From CAZFLY01 sp964519995 (GTDB lineage Bacteria > Planctomycetota > Phycisphaerae > Sedimentisphaerales > Anaerobacaceae): DNA of 21,097 nt. Numbering within the stretch: position 1 is the first letter of the stretch; each line of letters starts with the position of its first letter. The stretch spans positions 1 to 21,097 of the forward strand of contig CAZFLY010000049.1 of assembly GCA_964519995.1 (NCBI GenBank), read 5' to 3'. Shown piece by piece: positions 16,159 through 21,097 of this stretch. The position numbers were made by a program, and so were the translations under genes. The notes under the pieces were generated by a model that worked only from the letters and a program-made list of their open reading frames with translations, had not been told where the DNA came from and searched no databases.

Positions 16159-16357
16159 CAAAATCCGGGCATTTAGCACCAGCCCCTTCGGAGCATCCTT
16201 CACGATGGTCCTGTCGTTAGACATCCTGCCGATAAAGCCGCCATACTCATCGTCCAGGCAGTACCTTATCCAAAAAGGGAGAATGTCCTGTTCTAATTCA
16301 TTTTGTGCGCTTCTTAAGAAACTGTCGATTTGACCTTTATCTATCATTGCCTTTGTT

Positions 16358-16362
16358 CCTCC
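16358..16362 (-). promoter_or_regulatory. GGAGG ribosome binding site of the epimerase
   Basis: GGAGG ten bases before the ATG at 16347 on the minus strand. This favours the cytoplasmic start over the signal-peptide start at 16479. Confidence 0.55.
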
Positions 16363-16380
16363 GAAAAATTCAGTTGAGTG

Positions 16381-16422
16381 TTCGGGATTCAAAGGTCGGG
16401 GATCAGAGGTCGGGGATTCTTG
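16381..16422. repeat. 7-nt tandem array inside the epimerase leader (six units)
   Basis: Units TTCGGGA, TTCAAAG, GTCGGGG, ATCAGAG, GTCGGGG, ATTCTTG. GTCGGGG occurs twice in a 14-nt direct repeat. The array lies between the signal-peptide codons and the likely true start of the epimerase. Confidence 0.6.
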
Positions 16423-16440
16423 AGCCAAAACTTCTCGGCA

Positions 16441-16498
16441 TAGAAGCAAAATGATTACAAAATAAATTATTCTGCCCATCGCATAACCTCACTTATCT
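16441..16498 (-). repeat. 58-bp leader block, copy 1 (ribosome binding site plus signal-peptide start)
   Basis: On the minus strand AGATAAGTGAGG, seven bases, then ATG and codons for a hydrophobic N-terminus. It matches the block at 17305-17362 at about 43 of 58 positions (my hand count), with identical spacing between GTGAGG and ATG. Confidence 0.6.
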
Positions 16499-16502
16499 TA
16501 CT

Positions 16503-16558
16503 CGATGCTTGATTCTCAATACTCGTCAAGTATCCAGTATCGAGTATCTATTATCGAG
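16503..16558. repeat. 7-nt tandem array (up to eight units)
   Basis: The clearest units are TATCCAG, TATCGAG, TATCTAT, TATCGAG (16531-16558). Four more degenerate units (CGATGCT, TGATTCT, CAATACT, CGTCAAG) extend the same register to the left. It sits directly upstream of the epimerase leader. Confidence 0.6.
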
Positions 16559-16715
16559 AATTTATCACTCAGGCCTCTGCCCAGATAATAAGGCATGTTA
16601 CTCACATCATTCTCCATTTTATACGTTTATTCAATGGTCAATATATTATATTTCTTCGCCACTGAATCCGGCTACAAGATGGAATCATCCTAACGATACG
16701 ACTCTGTGGTTCCTT

Positions 16716-17108
16716 TTAGCCGTCCGAAACAGACGATATTCGGAACCATTTTTTTCTCTGTGCTTCTTGCATGAGCGCAATCAAGTCAGCCTTTGGAATC
16801 AAAAGACAGAACTGACCCCATACCCATTTTCCTCTCGATCTTTGCTTGATACCAATCATGTAGTACCCAAATCGAAACTCGATCCGATCCTCCTCAACGA
16901 ATCTCATCTTCTGAAGCACAATGATCTTTCTCTTGCTGTTGCTCTGTTTTCGTATGATCTCGCCCTCGATTCGGAAATGCCTAATCTGTCCGTTAATCGC
17001 TCTGATTCTACGTATTTTCCCAATATTATTTGGTAATGGAGGCCATTCTGCGGGCAGTTGGACATTCGCCAAGAATCGGTCTCCTTTACGAGTCAGGTGC
17101 GATCCCAT
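16716..17108 (-). CDS. hypothetical protein, 130 residues, basic
   Basis: A 130-residue protein that I cannot assign. It is strongly basic in its centre (KIRRIRAING, RKQSNSKRKIIV) and has an ordered-looking C-terminal half: FVEEDRIEFRFGYYMIG, GKWVWGQFCLLIPKADLI and an amphipathic helix ALMQEAQRKKWF. No signal peptide or membrane segment. The start is supported by GGAGAG about eight bases upstream on the minus strand, and it has a proper TAA stop, which favours it over the longer antisense frame in the same place. It lies alone between the epimerase leader and decayed DNA. A nucleic-acid-binding role is possible from its charge, but that is only a guess. Confidence 0.6.
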   Translation of the reverse strand: MGSHLTRKGDRFLANVQLPAEWPPLPNNIGKIRRIRAINGQIRHFRIEGEIIRKQSNSKRKIIVLQKMRFVEEDRIEFRFGYYMIGIKQRSRGKWVWGQFCLLIPKADLIALMQEAQRKKWFRISSVSDG

Positions 17109-17199
17109 TTTCTTCTCTCCAACTATGGATTATATGATTTCCGCATCTCCATTCTTTCGGTTGCGCTCAAGACAGGTCTCTCGACTCTTCGACGTTGCT

Positions 17200-17218
17200 C
17201 AGAGCAGGCTGTGCTCTG
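17200..17218. repeat. 7-bp hairpin CAGAGCA-GGCTG-TGCTCTG
   Basis: Perfect seven-base stem with a five-base loop, next to the TCTTCGACGTTGCTCAG motif. No T-run follows; it is more likely part of an interspersed repeat than a terminator. Confidence 0.5.
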
Positions 17219-17304
17219 CCGTGAGGTGTCCATGCGGTGTGGCTGGCGCTACTGCGGACAAACATCCTACCATGCTTGCCAAACACGTCAAATGGAAATT
17301 AGAA

Positions 17305-17362
17305 TAGCAACAAAATAGCTATAAGATGGATTATTATGTTCATTGTATAGCCTCACTTATCT
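17305..17362 (-). repeat. 58-bp leader block, copy 2 (decayed gene start)
   Basis: Second copy of the block at 16441-16498. It has the same GTGAGG (17351-17356) seven bases before an ATG (17341-17343). The frame reads a short hydrophobic peptide, MNIIIHLIAILLLF, and then a TAA, so no protein follows. Confidence 0.6.
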
Positions 17363-17688
17363 GAGATTGTTTTGAATTTTATTTGTACTGAATCTAAACT
17401 GCCACTCTGACCTGCAAATGCTAATGTTCTTGCGTAATTTGTAGAGGACTTCAGCCATGATGTGTCCACCCAAAAAAAGACTCCCTTCTCACCGCGAAGA
17501 TTACCTGACCGGCGATTAACGTGGACAAGGTCCTTGTCACCTGATGCCTCCTATCTCTCACTTAGGCCACCGTTAACAGAAACAAAAGAGTTGCTCCTAT
17601 TGGCAGTGTTTGTTCGTACGATATTGTTTTTCTCTTTGGCATATCGCCTTCTCCTGATTCTGAAAGGGACAATTTGGTCAAATATTAT
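17353..17688 (-). pseudogene. C-terminal remnant of an unidentified gene
   Basis: On the minus strand one frame stays open from 17688 to a TGA at 17353 except for a TAG at 17551-17553. The last 65 codons read like a real protein end: SGDKDLVHVNRRSG, EKGVFFWVDTSWLKSS, and TLAFAGQSGSLDSVQIKF before the stop. A TAG in the context SER-stop-EASGD may again replace a sense codon. The stop lies nine bases before the ATG of leader block 2, as in an operon. I cannot name the family; the beta-rich ending suggests a sandwich-type domain. It could also be chance. Confidence 0.35.
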
Positions 17689-18014
17689 CTACCGAGGTTA
17701 AATGGAGCAAATATATTTATGGGGCCTAAATATGAAAACTGGACCGGCGCTGCGATAAATCGAGGATAGGATATTACAGCGGTATATTTCGTTAAGCTAC
17801 CCGTTATAGCGTGTTACTATATCCAAATGTATACCCACCAGATGGCTGGTCCTACACACGCCGGAACTTCAGAAATATGCTATAACAAAGAGAAAATTTT
17901 GCCATAATCTATCAAAAGTCAACATAGATTTTGTTGTAAAAAATTAGGATATCGCTATTCTAATTCCTTTATCTTATTCACTGAGAATTGAACCGCTAAT
18001 TAAGGAAGACACAA

Positions 18015-20288
18015 ATGCTGCGAAACGAACCATTAGATCCTTTCATGCCGAATTGCTTCTTTGGGATGATTATCCCTTTGTGTATCTGTTTGTGTGCTTT
18101 CGCAGGTAATAATGACATCGATGAACGAGTTGAGTCACTTCTGGCCAGGATGAACCTCACTGAAAAGATTGGCCAGATGGTTCAAATCAACGCCTTTAAT
18201 GGAAAGATTCCAGAAGAGCTAAAACAGCGCCTCAGACAAGGTAGAATAAGCTCCATGTTAAATGAGATCGATCCGCAAACCAGCCTGGAGATACAGCGAA
18301 TAGCCGTCGAAGAAAGCCGTTTGGGAATCCCCCTAATAATGGCCAGGGATGTCATCCATGGATTTCGTACGATTTTTCCAATTCCACTGGCCCAGGCTGC
18401 CGCCTGGGAACCGGAGCTTGTGACAACCTGCGCGCAGATTGCGGCCGAGGAAGCGGCATCGGCTGGTTTCCACTGGACGTTCACACCCATGATGGATATC
18501 GCTCGCGATCCAAGGTGGGGACGAATCGCAGAGGGTTTCGGCGAGGACCCTTATCTTGCCAGCGCTTTGGCCGTAGCGATGGTGCGTGGTTTTCAGAGCA
18601 AAGACCTGTCGGCACCCAATACAATTGCCGCCTGCGCTAAGCATTTCACGGGCTATGGTGCCGCCGAAGGCGGTCGTGACTATGACACTGCCAACATTCC
18701 TGAAGGCCTGCTGCGGGACGTATATCTGCCGCCTTTCAAAGCAGCAGTGGAGGCAGGTGTCGCGACGATTATGACCTCATTCAATGAGATTAACGGCGTA
18801 CCCTCATCTGGTAATCCACATCTTCTGAGGCGCATCTTGCGCGACGAATGGGGGTTTCAAGGATTCGTCGTTAGCGATTGGGATTCAATGGCTGAGATGA
18901 TAAACCATGGGTTCTGTTCCGATCTGAAAGACGTTGCCCACAAGGCAATCATAGCGGGCGTGGATATGGAGATGCATAGCACAGCCTATGTCGACCATCT
19001 GGAAGAACTAATCAAAGCGGGTGTAATCCCTGAGGAGCTTGTGGATAATGCCGTCAGAAACATCCTGCGCATCAAATTCAAGCTTGGTTTATTCGAAAAA
19101 CCATCGCCGTATTCCGCAAAGTTGTCGCCAAAGCCCAGCAAAAGAGCCCTTGAACTGGCAAAAACCATGGCGTTAAAGAGCATTGTACTTTTAAAAAATG
19201 AAAACAGATTGCTGCCACTTTCGAAGGACATCAAGTCAGTCGCCGTCATTGGACCAATGGCGGATGATCCCTACGAAGTATTGGGCACCTGGAACCGAGA
19301 CGGCAAAGTTGAGGATACTGTGACCCCGCTTGCAGCGATCAAACAATTGCTTGGTGAATCCACCAAAGTGAACTATGTCGCAGGTTTACCCTATTCCCGC
19401 AGCCGCGACAAGAACGGCTTTGCCAAGGCCGTGGAACAGGCGCAGAAGTCAGACGTTGCACTGATATTTGTTGGTGAGGAAGCCATACTCTCCGGCGAAG
19501 GGCACAGTCGAGCGTATCTAAACCTGCCCGGTGCACAAGATGAGCTTATTACCGAAATCGCAAAAACCCGCAAGCCGATTGTTCTAATCATTTTGGCTGG
19601 CCGGCCTTTGACCATCGGCGAGATCTCTGAGAAAGCCCAGGCAGTTCTTTATGCCTGGCATCCGGGTACAATGTGCGGACCGGCAATCGCTGATCTGATT
19701 TTCGGAATCGAATCGCCGTCTGGCAAACTGCCTGTCACCTTCCCCAAAGCAGAGGGGCAAATCCCTGTTTACTACGCTCATAAGAACACCGGCCGACCCC
19801 CGCACACACGCAAGCTAATAATGATAGATGACATTCCGCTTCGCGCTTTTCAAAGCTCGCCCGGCGATGCTGCCCGATATCTGGATATCGGCTATCAGCC
19901 GCTCTATCCGTTTGGTTATGGTCTGTCATATACGGAATTTGAATACGCGAATTTGCGGCTATCTTCGCAGCACGTCAAAATCGGCCAGAGCGTAAAGGTA
20001 TCCATCGACCTGACAAATGCTGGTGAAACGGAAGCGGAAGAAATCGTACAATTATATGTGCGGGATCTGGTAGCCAGCTTAACTCGTCCCGTTAAAGAAC
20101 TCAAAGGCTTCCAGAAGGTTCGGTTGAAACCTAAACAGACCAAGACCATAACCTTCGATTTATCCAGCAACACCCTTGGATTTCACAATAAGGATATGAA
20201 ATATGTTGTGGAGCCGGGCAAGTTTCATCTATGGGTTGGTGGCAACTCACGATCCGGATTGATAACAGAGTTTGAATTGGTCGAATAA
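18015..20288 (+). CDS. secreted GH3 beta-glucosidase (BglX-type)
   Basis: A 757-residue family 3 glycoside hydrolase. Residues 1-30 form a signal peptide ending in LCAFA, so it is exported, probably to the periplasm. The N-terminal barrel carries ARDVIHGFRTIFPIPLAQAA, RWGRIAEGFGEDPYL, CAKHFTGYGAAEGGRDY (Lys209-His210) and GFVVSDWD with nucleophile Asp288. The second domain (about 385-590) has VLLKNENRLLPL and SGEGHSRAYLNLPG, where Glu495 is the likely acid/base. A C-terminal fibronectin III-like domain (about 640-755) follows YPFGYGLSYTEF. Length and order are standard for BglX. The start has AGGA nine bases upstream. It would release glucose or other sugars from beta-oligosaccharides near the transporter and GH130 module. 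Confidence 0.94.
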   Translation: MLRNEPLDPFMPNCFFGMIIPLCICLCAFAGNNDIDERVESLLARMNLTEKIGQMVQINAFNGKIPEELKQRLRQGRISSMLNEIDPQTSLEIQRIAVEESRLGIPLIMARDVIHGFRTIFPIPLAQAAAWEPELVTTCAQIAAEEAASAGFHWTFTPMMDIARDPRWGRIAEGFGEDPYLASALAVAMVRGFQSKDLSAPNTIAACAKHFTGYGAAEGGRDYDTANIPEGLLRDVYLPPFKAAVEAGVATIMTSFNEINGVPSSGNPHLLRRILRDEWGFQGFVVSDWDSMAEMINHGFCSDLKDVAHKAIIAGVDMEMHSTAYVDHLEELIKAGVIPEELVDNAVRNILRIKFKLGLFEKPSPYSAKLSPKPSKRALELAKTMALKSIVLLKNENRLLPLSKDIKSVAVIGPMADDPYEVLGTWNRDGKVEDTVTPLAAIKQLLGESTKVNYVAGLPYSRSRDKNGFAKAVEQAQKSDVALIFVGEEAILSGEGHSRAYLNLPGAQDELITEIAKTRKPIVLIILAGRPLTIGEISEKAQAVLYAWHPGTMCGPAIADLIFGIESPSGKLPVTFPKAEGQIPVYYAHKNTGRPPHTRKLIMIDDIPLRAFQSSPGDAARYLDIGYQPLYPFGYGLSYTEFEYANLRLSSQHVKIGQSVKVSIDLTNAGETEAEEIVQLYVRDLVASLTRPVKELKGFQKVRLKPKQTKTITFDLSSNTLGFHNKDMKYVVEPGKFHLWVGGNSRSGLITEFELVE

Positions 20289-20290
20289 TA

Positions 20291-20341
20291 CGCATCATAT
20301 AAATTAGATGCGCTCCATATTAAGCCCCAAATTTATTTGGG
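20291..20341 (+). terminator. possible weak terminator hairpins after GH3
   Basis: Two hairpins begin three bases after the GH3 stop codon (stems of six bases each, loops of ten and four). Stems are short and AT-rich and there is no U-tract, so termination is uncertain. Confidence 0.3.
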
Positions 20342-20605
20342 AGTTATAAATCGCTCTCATTTGAGCACAATGCAGTTAACTATGCCATGCTATGAATCAT
20401 TGCATGGTGAAGACTATCTGTATGGATTCAGACGCACTAAGATCAATACCTCGCTTTCCAGGAGAACAACCTGCTCGCCAGGATATCAAGCGTACAATAT
20501 CGCGTCTGCGAGCTCATGAACCTCCGACATGGCAAATGAGCTTCCGTCGATTAGCACAACAATAATAGATTTGTCATTGCCCCCTGCATAGACGTCTGAG
20601 GAAGT

Positions 20606-20624
20606 TTACCTGATTTGTAGGTAA
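20606..20624. promoter_or_regulatory. inverted repeat TTACCT-N7-AGGTAA, possible operator
   Basis: A perfect 6-bp inverted repeat with a seven-base spacer, about 230 bp upstream of the transporter gene. It could bind a dimeric regulator; no second copy was found. Confidence 0.3.
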
Positions 20625-20842
20625 TCCTATAACATAGCTATCGCCCTTGTACGGTGACGCAATGGACACACTTTTCCCCCTCAAAAGGAACACACCATTT
20701 TTATTGACTGTTTTAACAAGCATGTTTAAATACAACAGCCACTATGGAGAAAATTTGACGTAGAATAAATAAATGGACAAATGCGCACAAATCTCATAAC
20801 ATCATGACCAAATTTGAAGCGAAGTGACTGACATGAATTTAT

Positions 20843-20847
20843 AGGAG
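20843..20847 (+). promoter_or_regulatory. AGGAG ribosome binding site of the GPH transporter
   Basis: AGGAG six bases before the ATG at 20854, an optimal arrangement that fixes the start of the partial gene. Confidence 0.7.
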
Positions 20848-20853
20848 TAAAAT

Positions 20854-21097
20854 ATGCATTCTGAAACACAAAAAATCTCCATTAAGGAGAAAATCGGTTA
20901 CAGTGTGGGTGATACAGCATCGAATCTGTTTTTTCAAACCTTCATATATTATATGCTTTTCTTTTATACGGATGTTTTTGGCATCACTGCCAAAGCGGCG
21001 GGAACTATGTTTTTGGTTACCAAGATCTGGGATGCCATTAATGATCCTATGATGGGTATGATTGCAGACCGAACCAACACCAGATGGGGAAAATTCC
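20854..21097 (+). CDS. GPH-family sugar:cation symporter (partial, cut by window end)
   Basis: The first 81 codons of a glycoside-pentoside-hexuronide family transporter. The N-terminus shows the family signature: KEKIGYSVGDTASNLFFQ, a first membrane segment leading to FFYTDVFGI, then AAGTMFLVTKIWDAINDP, where the Asp in WDAINDPMMG is typical, and the loop ADRTNTRWGKF. A strong AGGAG (20843-20847) six bases before the ATG fixes the start. It would import an oligosaccharide with a cation across the inner membrane. Its position next to GH3, the epimerase and GH130 suggests mannobiose, mannosylglucose or cellobiose as substrate. The remaining roughly 380 residues are outside the window. Confidence 0.9.
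   Translation, partial: MHSETQKISIKEKIGYSVGDTASNLFFQTFIYYMLFFYTDVFGITAKAAGTMFLVTKIWDAINDPMMGMIADRTNTRWGKF

Larger units (their letters stand above)
16156..16479 (-). pseudogene. N-terminal part of the 2-epimerase with a signal-peptide-like leader
   Basis: A 107-codon frame ending at the TAG at 16156. Codons 45-107 (from the Met at 16347, MIDKGQIDSFL) are the true N-terminus of the epimerase, including ILPFWIRYCLDDEYGGFIGR and KGLVLNARIL. A GGAGG at 16358-16362 supports a start at 16347, giving a cytoplasmic enzyme as usual for the family. Upstream, codons 1-20 (MGRIIYFVIILLLCREVLAQ) form a good signal peptide with its own GTGAGG site (16487-16492). Codons 21-37 (ESPTSDPRPLNPEHSTE) are encoded by a 7-nt tandem array (16381-16422). 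The leader therefore looks like a separate gene start that became joined to the epimerase through repeat DNA. Confidence 0.7.
17109..18014. other. 906-bp spacer with decayed coding remnants
   Basis: No intact gene. From left to right it holds two related motifs of the type TCTTTCGGTTGCGCTCA and TCTTCGACGTTGCTCA (17152-17202), a 7-bp hairpin (17200-17218), a second leader block with a 14-codon frame (17305-17362), a broken gene tail (17353-17688) and about 300 bp of AT-rich sequence leading to the GH3 gene. The latter includes a small palindrome ACCAG-ATGG-CTGGT at 17837-17850. The GH3 promoter must lie near the right end, but no clear -35/-10 pair is visible. Confidence 0.6.
20289..20853. other. 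565-bp spacer with small hairpins before the transporter gene
   Basis: No coding frame of note. Hairpins are CGCATC...GATGCG (20291-20312), CCCAAA-TTTA-TTTGGG (20326-20341), CCATGC...GCATGG (20385-20407) and TTACCT-GATTTGT-AGGTAA (20606-20624). The first two follow the GH3 stop and may end its transcript, though without a T-run. The last has the size and spacing of an operator. Confidence 0.5.

Noticed and set aside
16509..17036. 175-codon + strand frame opposite the 130-residue protein
   Set aside because: It is antisense to a frame with better start signal and more protein-like composition, and its start lies in the heptamer array.
17462..17701. 79-codon + strand frame
   Set aside because: No ribosome binding site, and it is the mirror of the minus-strand gene remnant, which has more natural protein sequence.
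20337..20519. 60-codon + strand frame between GH3 and the transporter
   Set aside because: Its start overlaps a hairpin and it has neither a ribosome binding site nor protein-like composition.

Overview
The window is a mixed-strand bacterial segment. It carries anaerobe-type metal/radical-SAM genes, several sugar-active enzymes, a two-gene Mla-type ABC module, a large FAD/Fe-S oxidoreductase and one TIR-STAND immune-type protein. Gene content and the long, repeat-rich intergenic stretches suggest an uncultured anaerobic Planctomycetota (Phycisphaerae/Sedimentisphaerales-like) genome. That placement is my inference from gene style; no rRNA or marker gene is present.

Left part (1-5414): an MBL-fold hydrolase and a DUF134 helix-turn-helix protein on the + strand converge tail to tail on a radical SAM AmrS gene. 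A + strand run follows: a SIS-domain protein, an unrecognised 274-287 aa protein, and a minimal family 15 glycoside hydrolase.

Middle (5608-9154): a minus-strand TIR + NB-ARC/STAND NTPase whose C-terminal helical repeat part lies beyond an in-frame TAA, so it is one gene broken by a nonsense codon or two pieces. Upstream lie about 920 bp without a gene, filled with short tandem repeats of period 7 and period 9 and a 13-bp hairpin.

Centre (9155-13829): a minus-strand row of mlaE, mlaF and a 962-aa FAD-oxidase/Fe-S/CCG fusion, with gaps of 34-39 bp. No MCE-domain (MlaD) gene is beside them.

Right part (13937-21097): a beta-mannan/beta-glucan oligosaccharide module. A cellobiose/mannobiose 2-epimerase overlaps a GH130 mannosylglucose phosphorylase by ATGA on the minus strand. 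On the + strand follow a secreted GH3 beta-glucosidase and the start of a GPH-family sugar:cation symporter, cut by the window edge. Together they would trim, import, epimerise and phosphorolyse disaccharides. The epimerase is interrupted by a TAG exactly where the family has a conserved Trp, and its upstream leader looks like a fusion of a signal-peptide start with a heptamer repeat.

The most unusual signals are the recurring 7-nt and 9-nt tandem arrays between genes (two of which begin right at a gene's stop codon), the two in-frame nonsense codons in otherwise intact genes, a duplicated 58-bp 'ribosome-binding-site plus signal-peptide' block, and the loss of the cysteines in the first CCG domain of the oxidoreductase.
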